17,557 nt of DNA from an uncultured Bdellovibrio sp. (GCA_946480995.1 CAMLMF010000009.1:1-17557), one strand, 5' to 3'; positions 6,942 through 14,875 are shown, counted from the first letter of the stretch. The notes: generated from the sequence alone by a model not told the origin. Program-made: numbers and translations.

Positions 6942-7583
6942 ATGCTGAAACTTTACGGTTTTAAAAAAGTGAATCCAGCCGCGCGCGGTTTTACTCGTGA
7001 TTTACGTATTCTCTGGGCATTAGAGGAAATGCAGATGCCGTACGAATTGGTCGGCATGGATCATCCGGCGCAAGATTTAAGTACTCCTGCCTATCACAAC
7101 TTAAATCCCTTTGAACAAATCCCCGTGATTGACGATGAAGGGGTTGTTCTTTCCGAATCAGGTGCAATCTTACTTTATCTGGCCAAGAAGTCTGGAAAAT
7201 TGATCCCGCAGGATGTGGCAGGTGAAGCCCAAGTCATGCGCTGGTGTTTTGCCGCGACGAACTCTTTGGAAATTCCGTTGATGAATATTCTGATGATCGA
7301 TTGGTTTAAAGAACCCAGCGACATGAACTATCGTAAGTTCTTGGTCGGATGGGCAAGCCGTCATTTGGGCAATTTGGATGGGTGGTTGAAGGGGCGTGAA
7401 TTTATCGCGACCGATAACTTTACTGTTGCGGATATTTTAATGGCGCATGTTCTGGCGGGGGTTAAAGATGTCAGTCTGCTACAACAATATTCGAATGTTA
7501 AAAGCTATCTTGAGCGTTGCTTAGCTCGCCCGGCGTGGAAATTAACTTTAGAAAAATATTTTAAAAACGTCGAAGCGGGTTAG
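6942..7583 (+). CDS. Glutathione S-transferase family protein
   Basis: A 213-residue cytoplasmic protein of the usual GST length. Residues 1-80 form the thioredoxin-like domain: a first beta strand (MLKLYGF), an alpha helix with RILWALEEM, the cis-proline motif NPFEQIPVIDD, and the glutathione-contacting acid-serine pair in LSESGAILLYLAKK. Residues 90-213 are the all-helical C-terminal domain with the N-capping motif of GST folds (NFTVADILMAHVL). The family transfers glutathione to electrophiles or acts as a glutathione-dependent reductase or isomerase; the class and substrate cannot be told from sequence. The start has GAGG nine bases upstream. The gene stands alone on the plus strand and converges with the tRNA-Arg gene 37 bases beyond its stop. 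Confidence 0.92.
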   Translation: MLKLYGFKKVNPAARGFTRDLRILWALEEMQMPYELVGMDHPAQDLSTPAYHNLNPFEQIPVIDDEGVVLSESGAILLYLAKKSGKLIPQDVAGEAQVMRWCFAATNSLEIPLMNILMIDWFKEPSDMNYRKFLVGWASRHLGNLDGWLKGREFIATDNFTVADILMAHVLAGVKDVSLLQQYSNVKSYLERCLARPAWKLTLEKYFKNVEAG

Positions 7584-7620
7584 GCGTAAGGCCTTGACCT
7601 CTACATGAGGCAGAAGAAAA

Positions 7621-7697
<77 letters not shown>

Positions 7698-7775
7698 GTT
7701 TTAAATGACCACTGAGTTCGACAAACTAGCAAATTGGCCGCTAAATTCCAAGTCCCAGCCGTGAAACCTATTAAA

Positions 7776-8591
7776 TTACGCAACGTGTCGTTTCTGCAGG
7801 GAGGCGCACAAGGCAACCCCACCTAAGATCACATACCACATCGTCAGGATCCACAGCAGCAACAGGGGCAAAGCCGCGAAGGAGCCGTAAATTTTATTGT
7901 AAGCAAAGAACTTCACCGTCAAAAGCACGAAGCCTTTGTGAACACCATAAAGGGCGATAGAGGTAAGACCTGAGCTGATAAAAGCCGCCCTTGCATGCAC
8001 CTTAAGATTCGGTACAAGTTTGTAAATCAAATACAAAGAACCCACCAAGACCAGGGTGTTCGACACCGTGGCTGGCAGCACGCGATGAACGAATTGAAAT
8101 TGCTCAAGCGACGTGAAGCCCACATAAACGGCCAACATAAAGGGAATAACCAAGATGAGGGCCCATTGATAAATCAGACGCTTGTAAAAGGGCCTTGAGT
8201 TGCGCACATTCCACACGCGGTGAATGGCGACTTCCATATCATGCAGCAAGCGAATTGAGGTCAGAAAGAGCAACACAGCCCCCGTCGTTCCTAATTTTCC
8301 GGCACTGATGTTTTTAAGAAAAATACGAATGAATTTGGTGACGTCACTGCCCGCGGCCTCGCGCATGTTTCGTAACAGCAAGGCTTCGACTTTCGGATAA
8401 AAAGCCTCCAGACCCCCGATCGATTGAAAGGTCGCAAGCACCACGGCGATAAAGGGAACCAAGGCAATGGCCGTTGAAAAAGACAAAGAGGCGGCAACCA
8501 GAGCTAATTCTCCGTCGCGCATTTGTTGAACCATGTCTTTGACGATGCCCCACAAAGTTTTCAGTCTTTGTTGGCCTTTTTCCCAATTCAT
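7776..8591 (-). CDS. YihY/BrkB family inner-membrane protein
   Basis: A 271-residue integral membrane protein, close to the usual family length of about 290. Six transmembrane helices are visible at roughly residues 29-55, 98-118, 139-160, 172-194, 200-230 and 238-265. Diagnostic parts are the first helix with SLSFSTAIALVPFIAVV and the loop with HDMEVAIHRVWNVR after the second helix. The family was once annotated as ribonuclease BN, which is now known to be wrong. Proposed roles are in envelope integrity or lipid movement, and no biochemical activity is firmly assigned. The ATG has AGGCAGGA upstream. It is the last gene of the minus-strand lipid operon, 13 bases after the hydrolase gene, and no terminator is seen before the tRNA, so read-through into the tRNA is possible. 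Confidence 0.93.
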   Translation of the reverse strand: MNWEKGQQRLKTLWGIVKDMVQQMRDGELALVAASLSFSTAIALVPFIAVVLATFQSIGGLEAFYPKVEALLLRNMREAAGSDVTKFIRIFLKNISAGKLGTTGAVLLFLTSIRLLHDMEVAIHRVWNVRNSRPFYKRLIYQWALILVIPFMLAVYVGFTSLEQFQFVHRVLPATVSNTLVLVGSLYLIYKLVPNLKVHARAAFISSGLTSIALYGVHKGFVLLTVKFFAYNKIYGSFAALPLLLLWILTMWYVILGGVALCASLQKRHVA

Positions 8592-8604
8592 TTTTTATCC
8601 TGCC

Positions 8605-9513
8605 TTAAAGGCTGAATCTTTTCTTTACCGCAAAGTCAGAACCGCTGCGTTCGATGACCGCGGCATCACAGTACGGATCGTGCTCAAAGAAAAGATACCA
8701 AGAGTGATCAGCAGCTTCACTAAGATATTTCTGTTTTTCTTCCATCAAGGTCAAGGGGTGCAGATCATAACCCATCAACCACGGCGTTTTGACATGGGAG
8801 CTGGTCGGCACCATATCACCACAATACAAAAGCGTGTTCGTGCCATCAGTCACTTTCACCACTTGTTGCGCCAAGGTGTGACCGTTTGAAATAATCACAG
8901 AAACGCCCGGCAAGATTTCCTGCGGGCCTTCCAAGACTCTTAAAACTCCCGCCTCAAGAAGAGGCTGAAAGTTTGCGGCATAATAACTGGCACGTTCGCG
9001 CAGGTTCGGAGTCGTTGCGGTCATTAAATTGTCTTTTTGCACGTAGTACTGCGCTTTGGGAAAAGTCGGCACAAGTTTGCCATCTTTTTCTGTGGTCGCC
9101 CCGCCAGCATGATCAAAATGCAGGTGAGTTAAAATCACGTGATGAATGTCTTCTGGTTTTAAGCCGTGGGCTGCCAAAGACTTTAACAGCGAAGGGCCGC
9201 TGTCATCCATGGCGTACATTTCTGCAAACTTAGTTCCTAATTTTTCACCGTATTTCGCGACAAAATCTTTACCAAGACCGTTGCCAGTATCGATGAGAAT
9301 ATTGCAGCCCGGGGATTTTAAAAGCAAAGCGCGGGCCTCCATTGGGATGCGATTTTTTTCGTCCGGAGGATTTGAGCGCTCCCATAAAACTTTGGGAACC
9401 GTGCCAAACATCGCACCACCATCCAAGCCAAAGAGGCCGGTGGGAATCGGACAGACTTCATAGGCCGCAATTTTCAGATGCGCTTTTTCATTTTCATGAT
9501 TTGGCGTTTTCAT
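8605..9513 (-). CDS. Metallo-beta-lactamase-fold hydrolase, lactonase-like
   Basis: A 302-residue cytoplasmic hydrolase with the complete metal-site set of the fold: HLHFDH at residues 130-135 (His130, His132, Asp134, His135), His212 in SNGHTLAQQ, Asp233 in YCGDMVP and His278 in FFEHDPYC. This should bind two zinc ions. The N-terminal part ILIDTGNG at 72-79 is also typical. Layout and length match the AttM/AiiA/YtnP-like branch, which includes N-acyl-homoserine lactonases, but many members hydrolyse other lactones or esters, so the substrate is open. The ATG has GAGGAG seven bases upstream and overlaps the end of the acyltransferase gene by 20 bases, so the two are translated from one mRNA. 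Its place in a phospholipid operon suggests a substrate with an acyl or lactone group. That is inference. Confidence 0.9.
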   Translation of the reverse strand: MKTPNHENEKAHLKIAAYEVCPIPTGLFGLDGGAMFGTVPKVLWERSNPPDEKNRIPMEARALLLKSPGCNILIDTGNGLGKDFVAKYGEKLGTKFAEMYAMDDSGPSLLKSLAAHGLKPEDIHHVILTHLHFDHAGGATTEKDGKLVPTFPKAQYYVQKDNLMTATTPNLRERASYYAANFQPLLEAGVLRVLEGPQEILPGVSVIISNGHTLAQQVVKVTDGTNTLLYCGDMVPTSSHVKTPWLMGYDLHPLTLMEEKQKYLSEAADHSWYLFFEHDPYCDAAVIERSGSDFAVKKRFSL

Positions 9514-10255
9514 TGGTAATCTCCTCTTCCGTTTTGGCGAAAGCTTCTGGGTTGATAGTTAAAACCCATTCTTTATAAGCAGCATACACCGTTTCAATCG
9601 GGCCGGGAGGATGCACTGGACCAACGTGCAAGACTAATTTACCTGGGTAAGGGATGTGTTGCCCTTTTGGCCATAACTCGCGGTTGCCTTCAAGATAGGT
9701 GAACAATAACGGAGTCTGCGTGCGTTCAGAAAAAATCGAAACCCCGCGTTTGAATTCTTGTATCTTGCCATCTTTAGAGCGCGTGCCTTCGGGAAAAATA
9801 ATCAACCAGATGCGCGGCAATTCGGTGAGCAATTTTAAAATCAGATTGATCGCCTCCCCACGACGGTCTTTGCGATCAATCGGAATTGCGCCCAGACAGT
9901 GCTTAGAGAAAAACGTGAAAAGCCCGTTACTGAAAAAATAATCTTTCGCCGCAGCAATATATAAATTCAACCAGTACAGGCGCGGCACCGAGGCCGCAAT
10001 CGACACCGCATCTAAGTGCGAAGCGTGATTGCTGATAATAATTAAGCGCGGCTGGGTTTGATAGATTTCTTTAAACGGCGTCCCTTTGACTTGCAGACGG
10101 ATATAAAACTTAAAGGCTAAGTTTTTTAAAAAGATCGACCACAAAAAACGCATGAACACACTGAACATATCGATGTGCCGTGTGAACAGAGGTAAGTGTT
10201 TTAAGTAAGTCGGCAGTTTGGTCCACTGCTCGTTTTCGTAATCCCAATCTCTCAT
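9494..10255 (-). CDS. plsC: 1-acylglycerol-3-phosphate acyltransferase family protein
   Basis: A 253-residue PlsC-type acyltransferase. Motif I is NHASHLD with the catalytic His77 and Asp82 (HX4D). Motif III is FPEGTRS at 154-160, which binds the glycerophosphate. GAIPIDRKDRRGE (122-134) is the motif II region and TPLLFTYLEG the motif IV region. Such enzymes add a fatty acyl chain to lysophosphatidate to make phosphatidic acid at the inner membrane; some relatives acylate other lipids. An amphipathic N-terminal stretch (residues 30-60) may anchor it. The gene overlaps the upstream cytidylyltransferase gene by 4 bases (ATGA) and the downstream hydrolase gene by 20 bases. The direct neighbour would use its product, phosphatidate, supporting a shared pathway. 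Whether it is the main housekeeping PlsC or a paralogue cannot be told here. Confidence 0.9.
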   Translation of the reverse strand: MRDWDYENEQWTKLPTYLKHLPLFTRHIDMFSVFMRFLWSIFLKNLAFKFYIRLQVKGTPFKEIYQTQPRLIIISNHASHLDAVSIAASVPRLYWLNLYIAAAKDYFFSNGLFTFFSKHCLGAIPIDRKDRRGEAINLILKLLTELPRIWLIIFPEGTRSKDGKIQEFKRGVSIFSERTQTPLLFTYLEGNRELWPKGQHIPYPGKLVLHVGPVHPPGPIETVYAAYKEWVLTINPEAFAKTEEEITNENAKS

Positions 10256-11190
10256 AGCAAGACCGTCATGACGTAATAATAAATCGGGGCGACAAAGATC
10301 AAGCGATCCACGCGGTGAAGGAAATCCCCACGACCGATAATGAATGGACCGACCGTTTTCATGCCCGCATCGCGACGAACCACGGTCATCACCAAATCAC
10401 CTAGGAAACCGCCCAAAGACGCCACTAAGCCCGACGCCAACCAGTACTTGTCAGAACCATCGGGCAGAAGATAGCGCATAGATCCTGCTAAAAAGATCGT
10501 TAAGGCCATCGCGACCGCGGTACTGCCGACAGTTCGGCGCGGATTGATGCCCGGGAACATTTTCCAGCCACCAACGTAACGGCTGACCGCTAAGTTCGTG
10601 TTGTCACAGAATTCAGTTAAGATCACTAAATACATCACTTGGAAGACGCCATTTGGGAACTTTAAGATAAGACCCAAATGCATAAACGACCATCCCAAAA
10701 AGATAAACGCTAACAGCGTTAACGAGATGTACTGAATCATGCGTTTATAAGAATTGCGAATCAGTGGAATCAAACATGCGATCCCTAAAAGGGCCATGGG
10801 CATAGCATTGTAAATATCTAAGCGGTCATACCACGCACAAATTCCTAAACCCACAATACCAGCATAACACAACAGAACAAAGTTGCTGCGATGGAACATG
10901 CCCATGATTTGGAAAAATATTTTTGCACCTAAGATCGCCAACACAGTTAACAATACGAGTGGCCAAGGTTCTGGAAGACCCATGAAGACAAACATCAAAG
11001 GTGCTGCAATCAACCAGCTTTTAATGCTCGCCCAAGATTGCACGAAGTAATAATTCTTGTTACGGAAGAAAAAGACGATCAAGCCCGAAGCAAAGATAAT
11101 CGACAGAACAATCAAGACAGTTTGGCGGTAAGCATGATTTTCCCATGCCGTAGGCATGGCGATACGTAAAGGCAGGTTGAAAAAATCCAT
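10252..11190 (-). CDS. CdsA-like phosphatidate cytidylyltransferase, divergent
   Basis: A 312-residue membrane protein with about eight hydrophobic helices, of the CDP-diacylglycerol synthase family and most like the COG4589 (E. coli YnbB) branch. Supporting segments are LTEFCDN and INPRRTVGS at about 191-223 and the C-terminal signature region at 272-297. The family makes CDP-diacylglycerol from CTP and phosphatidate, the precursor of phosphatidylglycerol and phosphatidylethanolamine. The signature is altered: where the family has K-D the protein has Lys278-Thr279; PGHGG is replaced by IGRGD (285-289); and LDR is LHR (291-293). Asp274 and Asp295 remain. It may therefore have changed substrate or activity. 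Its ATG overlaps the stop codon of the regulator gene by one base (TAATG), and its end overlaps plsC by four bases. Confidence 0.82.
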   Translation of the reverse strand: MDFFNLPLRIAMPTAWENHAYRQTVLIVLSIIFASGLIVFFFRNKNYYFVQSWASIKSWLIAAPLMFVFMGLPEPWPLVLLTVLAILGAKIFFQIMGMFHRSNFVLLCYAGIVGLGICAWYDRLDIYNAMPMALLGIACLIPLIRNSYKRMIQYISLTLLAFIFLGWSFMHLGLILKFPNGVFQVMYLVILTEFCDNTNLAVSRYVGGWKMFPGINPRRTVGSTAVAMALTIFLAGSMRYLLPDGSDKYWLASGLVASLGGFLGDLVMTVVRRDAGMKTVGPFIIGRGDFLHRVDRLIFVAPIYYYVMTVLL

Positions 11191-12545
11191 TACTTGATGT
11201 CCTCGTCAATGTTGTAGTCTTTGATTTTTTTATAAAGATTCGAGCGAGAAATTTGCAGCACCTTGGCTGCCGACTCGATATCCTGAGTTTGCTTTAAGCA
11301 CGTGCGAATCGCATGGGCTTCAAACTCTTCAACCAAAGTGTTAAGGCCCTTGTTAAAGTCAATGGCCGTGTAAGAGGGCGCCCCCACAGGGGTTGCCGCC
11401 GGTTTTAACCAATTCAAAACATCTTCTTCGCGAATAAATGGCAACGGGGAGGTCAGGCTGAGCTGTTCACACACGCGTTTAAGTTCACGCACGTTGCCTG
11501 GCCAGTTGTACTTTTTCAAAGCAGCTAAACCGTCTTCAGCAAAAGTTTTGTTGCGACGAGGACGTTCGGCCTCTAAGAAATGTTTTGCCAGCTCTTCGAT
11601 ATCTTCCAAGCGTTCACGCAAAGGCACAAGTTCCACGCGTTGAGAATTCAAGCGATACAAAAGGTCTTCGCGGAATTCTCCGGCTTTGACCATTTTGTCC
11701 AGGGGCTTGTTACTTGCAGCAATCACGCGCACTTTGACTTGCGAACTTTCTTTCGCACCAACCTTGCGCACTTCGCCGGTTTCTAAGAAACGCAAAAGTT
11801 TGGCTTGCTGACTTAAAGGCAGGGCTTCGATTTCATCTAAGAATAAATCCCCACCGTGGGCAGCTTCCGCTAGGCCGACCTTGTTTTGGTCCGCTCCGGT
11901 GAAGGCCCCTTTGACGTGACCAAACATTTCTGATTCAAAAAGATTTTCTGGTAAGCTTGCTAAGTTCACAGCGATAAACGGACGTTCGCCTTCTTGTTCA
12001 TGCAATAAACGCGCGACCACTTCTTTGCCGCAACCGGTTTCGCCTTCAATCAGCACTGTGTTTGTTTCGCCACGCAAATCGGCGATGCGCTTTTTAATTT
12101 TTTGTGAAGCGGGCGAAGTGCCCACCCATCGCGAACCTTTGCGTTGCGCACTGGGATCGATACTGCGCAAATCCCACAGCGCTTCGATTTTTTCTAAAAT
12201 CAACAGCACTTCTTCTGGCATTAGTGGTTTTGCTAAAAACTTTTGCGCGCCGGCCTTTAAACAACTTTCCATCAAAGAACGACTGAGGTCCCCGGACATC
12301 GCGACGACTTCCAGTTGGTTGTTGTGCTTCACAAGTTTTTCAATGACTTGGGGGCCATCGGCTTTTTTGCCGGGCTCTAAATGCATGTCGACAAAAGCGG
12401 CATGATAGAAGCGTTCGTACTGAATAGCCTCAAGTCGAGGTGCGGAAAAAACTTTCCAGTGCGGGGGAATACACATTTTTAAGGATTGGTGCACCAGTTG
12501 GTCATCATCAACGATTAATAGAGAAAAAGCTCGAGTTGTTGCCAT
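11190..12545 (-). CDS. NtrC-type sigma-54-dependent response regulator
   Basis: A 451-residue transcription activator with the full three-domain layout. The receiver domain (8-120) has the acidic pocket DDD at 13-15, phospho-acceptor Asp53, Ser84 and Lys106. The AAA+ domain (about 140-365) has Walker A GETGCGKE at 168-175, the sigma-54 contact loop GAFTGA at 213-218, Walker B DLFLDEI at 233-239, and the arginine-containing FREDLLYRLN segment. The Fis-type helix-turn-helix (about 415-447) contains AAKVLQISRSNLYKKI. It should open sigma-54 promoters after phosphorylation of Asp53. No histidine kinase is nearby, so it is an orphan here. No Shine-Dalgarno sequence is visible before the ATG, and no -24/-12 sigma-54 promoter is seen upstream, so it probably acts on targets elsewhere. 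It heads the lipid operon, coupled by TAATG to the next gene. Confidence 0.95.
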   Translation of the reverse strand: MATTRAFSLLIVDDDQLVHQSLKMCIPPHWKVFSAPRLEAIQYERFYHAAFVDMHLEPGKKADGPQVIEKLVKHNNQLEVVAMSGDLSRSLMESCLKAGAQKFLAKPLMPEEVLLILEKIEALWDLRSIDPSAQRKGSRWVGTSPASQKIKKRIADLRGETNTVLIEGETGCGKEVVARLLHEQEGERPFIAVNLASLPENLFESEMFGHVKGAFTGADQNKVGLAEAAHGGDLFLDEIEALPLSQQAKLLRFLETGEVRKVGAKESSQVKVRVIAASNKPLDKMVKAGEFREDLLYRLNSQRVELVPLRERLEDIEELAKHFLEAERPRRNKTFAEDGLAALKKYNWPGNVRELKRVCEQLSLTSPLPFIREEDVLNWLKPAATPVGAPSYTAIDFNKGLNTLVEEFEAHAIRTCLKQTQDIESAAKVLQISRSNLYKKIKDYNIDEDIK

Positions 12546-12596
12546 AGGGTCTTAGTCTGTCCTGTGAAGGTGAGTTTGACTACCTTTACTGCGCAT

Positions 12597-12610
12597 CGTC
12601 AGTAGTGACG
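12597..12610. promoter_or_regulatory. Possible operator dyad between divergent genes
   Basis: CGTCA and TGACG arms flank a 4-base centre (GTAG) in the 108-base gap between the sigma-54 regulator and serA. It is short enough to arise by chance, but it lies centrally in a shared promoter region. A TTGACT upstream at about 12575-12580 could be a -35 element for serA, yet no good -10 follows at the right distance. Confidence 0.25.
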
Positions 12611-12643
12611 TGGGCCCTGTTTGTGATTAAACTTAAAAATAGT

Positions 12644-12648
12644 GGAGG
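12644..12648 (+). promoter_or_regulatory. serA: Ribosome-binding site fixing the serA start
   Basis: GGAGG lies five bases before the ATG at 12654. The in-frame GTG at 12642 overlaps this site and would make it useless, so the ATG at 12654 is the real start and the protein begins MTMNALKILL. A second ATG at 12660 is also possible but sits farther from the site. Confidence 0.8.
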
Positions 12649-12653
12649 TCCCT

Positions 12654-13865
12654 ATGACCATGAACGCTCTAAAAATTCTTCTTGTTGAAAACATCCATCC
12701 GGTCGCGAAGGACGCACTTATGGCCGAGGGCTTTCATGTTGATTTGATCACACACGCGCCTTCGGAATCTGAACTTATTCAGCTTTTGCCAAAGTATGAC
12801 GTGCTGGGGATTCGCTCAAAAACAGAAGTCACGGCCGAGGTTTTAAGTAAAAACACCCATTTGTTGACTATTGGTTGCTTCTGTATTGGCACCAATCAAG
12901 TGAATTTACAAAATGCCCGCGAAAAAGGCGTGCCTGTTTTTAATGCTCCTCATTCGAACACACGCTCGGTGGCAGAACTTGTTATTGCTGAAATGATCGC
13001 GTTGTCGCGACAATTGGGAGATCGTAATACGAAGGCTCACGTTGGGGACTGGGTGAAGTCCGCAGAGGGGGCAAAAGAGGTTCGCGGTAAAACGTTGGGT
13101 ATCGTCGGCTATGGTCACATCGGCAGTCAGGTCAGTGTTCTGGCCGAAGCCATGGGACTTAAAGTGGTGTTCTTTGATATTATCAAAAAATTGCCTTTAG
13201 GAAACGCCGTGATGAAGGCGTCGCTCGAAGAACTTTTGAAAGTTTCTGATTTTGTAACTTTGCATGTTCCCGAAACTCCTGAAACCAAAGACATGATCGG
13301 TGCCAAAGAAATGGCGCAGATGAAAAAAGGCAGTTACTTAATCAACGCCAGCCGCGGTACTGTGGTGGTGATCGATGCGTTGGTAGAGTTCTTAAAAAAC
13401 AAACACATCGCCGGTTGTGCGATTGACGTGTTCCCGGAAGAACCAGCCAGCAACAAAGAAAAATTTAAAAGTCCGCTGCAAGGTTTAGCGAATGTTATTT
13501 TGACTCCGCACATTGGTGGCAGCACGGAAGAAGCTCAATATGCCATCGGCATGGAAGTCGCGGAAAGTTTCCGTCGCTATTTGAAAATCGGCTCGTCCTC
13601 AGGAGCAGTGAATTTTCCAAATGTAGATTTGCCAGTTAAGCAGGGGACTTCGCGCTTGTTGAATGTGCATAAAAATGAACCCGGGGTCCTTGGTGAAATC
13701 AATGGTTTGATTTCAAAAGCCGGGGCGAACATCGAAGGGCAGTATCTTTCGACAGACGAAAAAATTGGTTACTTGGTTATGGACGTGCATTCAAGTCAGG
13801 CGCCAGCCTTGGCGGCGGACATTAACAAATTAAGCCGTTCTATCCGCACACGTTTGGTGTATTAA
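12654..13865 (+). CDS. serA: D-3-phosphoglycerate dehydrogenase
   Basis: The first enzyme of serine synthesis: it oxidises 3-phosphoglycerate to 3-phosphohydroxypyruvate with NAD in the cytoplasm. The 403-residue length fits the E. coli type (410). The Rossmann NAD site is GYGHIGSQV at 152-160 with the acid Asp175 at the end of the next strand. Catalytic residues are Arg234 (ASRG), Glu263 (FPEEP) and His286 (PHIGGST), spaced exactly as in E. coli (29 and 23 residues). A C-terminal ACT domain (about 333-403, LNVHKNEPGVLGEIN) suggests feedback control by serine. The E. coli enzyme can also reduce 2-oxoglutarate to D-2-hydroxyglutarate, which matters because a D-2-hydroxyglutarate-dehydrogenase-like gene is close by. 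The gene is monocistronic and its last four bases overlap the end of the opposite thiL-like gene. Confidence 0.96.
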   Translation: MTMNALKILLVENIHPVAKDALMAEGFHVDLITHAPSESELIQLLPKYDVLGIRSKTEVTAEVLSKNTHLLTIGCFCIGTNQVNLQNAREKGVPVFNAPHSNTRSVAELVIAEMIALSRQLGDRNTKAHVGDWVKSAEGAKEVRGKTLGIVGYGHIGSQVSVLAEAMGLKVVFFDIIKKLPLGNAVMKASLEELLKVSDFVTLHVPETPETKDMIGAKEMAQMKKGSYLINASRGTVVVIDALVEFLKNKHIAGCAIDVFPEEPASNKEKFKSPLQGLANVILTPHIGGSTEEAQYAIGMEVAESFRRYLKIGSSSGAVNFPNVDLPVKQGTSRLLNVHKNEPGVLGEINGLISKAGANIEGQYLSTDEKIGYLVMDVHSSQAPALAADINKLSRSIRTRLVY

Positions 13866-14875
13866 GAAAACGGCGCAAGATACTTTTTTAAGTCTTGCGC
13901 CAAAGTCATATACGCGCCGGTATCTCGAGCTGTCTGGGTTAGCAGATCTATCGGCAATGGCACAGAGTGGTTTTTGTATTTCAAGGTATAATTTTTTTTA
14001 CTGTGAAGCTGACCTAAAACAGTCAATCCTGTGCGTGGCAATTTGCGCAGATTTTTTTCTGGGATTACAAACAAGGTCTGCAAGTCGCCAAGATCCCCCA
14101 GCCACAACATAATCGGTGAATAGGTATTCATAGCGCAAAAGCGCAATGCTTGCGGATGATTTACTTTTTCACTCCAGTGAATTTCAAAACCTAAATTATT
14201 TATTTGCGCCAAAGTGTAAAGGGCCATCGTCAGGCCATCACTGGTATCGATAGCGGCCGTCGCCAAAGGACGAACTTTTTGCGCCAGCTGCCAAGACGGT
14301 GCCGGACGGAAAATACGTTCGGGCAATAAGGATTCCTCCCTTTGCAGTAAAAACCGTAAAGCAAGGGCGGGCCCCACGCCCAAGGATTTTTGATCAGCTA
14401 GCACCAGGTAATCACCAGCCTTCGCCCCGCTGCGCATCAGGGGTTGCACGGCGGAATGGCCAAGAATGCTTGAGGTCATGACGTGATCTTGGGCATAACC
14501 CGAATCGCCGCCTAATAGGGGCACGCGCATTTTTTGACAGGCTTTTTTTACCGTAGTAAAAAAGCGTGTTTTGATTTCGGCAGGGGTGTTAAAGGCCCAT
14601 TGGGTAGATAAAGTTAAGCCCAAGGCTGTGGCACCACTGGCGCAATGATCAGAAACGGAACTGGCGACAGTCAACCACGCCCAGGTTTCAGGTTCTTGGT
14701 AAAGGCCCTGACTGATTTCTTCACCCAGCGAGTCCGTCGAGGTTGTAATAAAATTTTTTGGTCCGACTTTGACGATTTCGCAGTCGGCTTCAAACAAGTG
14801 ATTCACTTGGCGAGGGGACCGGACTTGCGCACCTAGAATTTTTTTTAATTCAGAATACTCGTGAAGTTGTTTCAT
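13862..14875 (-). CDS. ThiL-like AIR-synthase-fold protein
   Basis: A 337-residue protein of the PurM/ThiL/SelD/HypE ATP-binding superfamily, most like thiamine-monophosphate kinase ThiL. Supporting motifs are GGDSG at 122-126, SGAKAGD at 149-155 and AIDTSDGL at 208-215, which matches the D-x-SDGL motif of ThiL. ThiL uses ATP to make thiamine diphosphate from the monophosphate. Some key parts differ: the N-terminal DDAA metal motif is replaced by EADCEIV (29-35), and the late motif usually GGEDYELLF is DLGDLQTLF (261-269). The function is therefore likely but not certain. A related kinase with another substrate is possible. The ATG has no clear ribosome-binding site and lies 63 bases after the flavoprotein gene on the same strand, so it is probably the last gene of that cluster. 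Its final codons form a terminator hairpin. Confidence 0.72.
   Translation of the reverse strand: MKQLHEYSELKKILGAQVRSPRQVNHLFEADCEIVKVGPKNFITTSTDSLGEEISQGLYQEPETWAWLTVASSVSDHCASGATALGLTLSTQWAFNTPAEIKTRFFTTVKKACQKMRVPLLGGDSGYAQDHVMTSSILGHSAVQPLMRSGAKAGDYLVLADQKSLGVGPALALRFLLQREESLLPERIFRPAPSWQLAQKVRPLATAAIDTSDGLTMALYTLAQINNLGFEIHWSEKVNHPQALRFCAMNTYSPIMLWLGDLGDLQTLFVIPEKNLRKLPRTGLTVLGQLHSKKNYTLKYKNHSVPLPIDLLTQTARDTGAYMTLAQDLKKYLAPFS
13864..13901 (-). terminator. Terminator embedded in the last codons of the thiL-like gene
   Basis: On the minus strand GGCGCAAGA pairs with TCTTGCGCC over 9 bp (arms at 13893-13901 and 13872-13880). Three further pairs (CTT with AAG) extend the stem past a 2-base bulge, with a 4-base loop. 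It is followed by GTTTTCTT, which runs into the TAA stop codon. The stem therefore codes for residues of the C-terminus and ends transcription at the stop codon. On the plus strand the same stem follows the serA stop by 6 bases but lacks a T-run. Confidence 0.7.

Noticed and set aside
12642..12653. GTG at 12642 as the start of serA
   Set aside because: It overlaps the GGAGG ribosome-binding site that serves the ATG at 12654.
12546..12653. A sigma-54 (-24/-12) promoter for the regulator or serA
   Set aside because: No GG-N10-GC element with a TGGCAC-like left half is visible on either strand of the gap.
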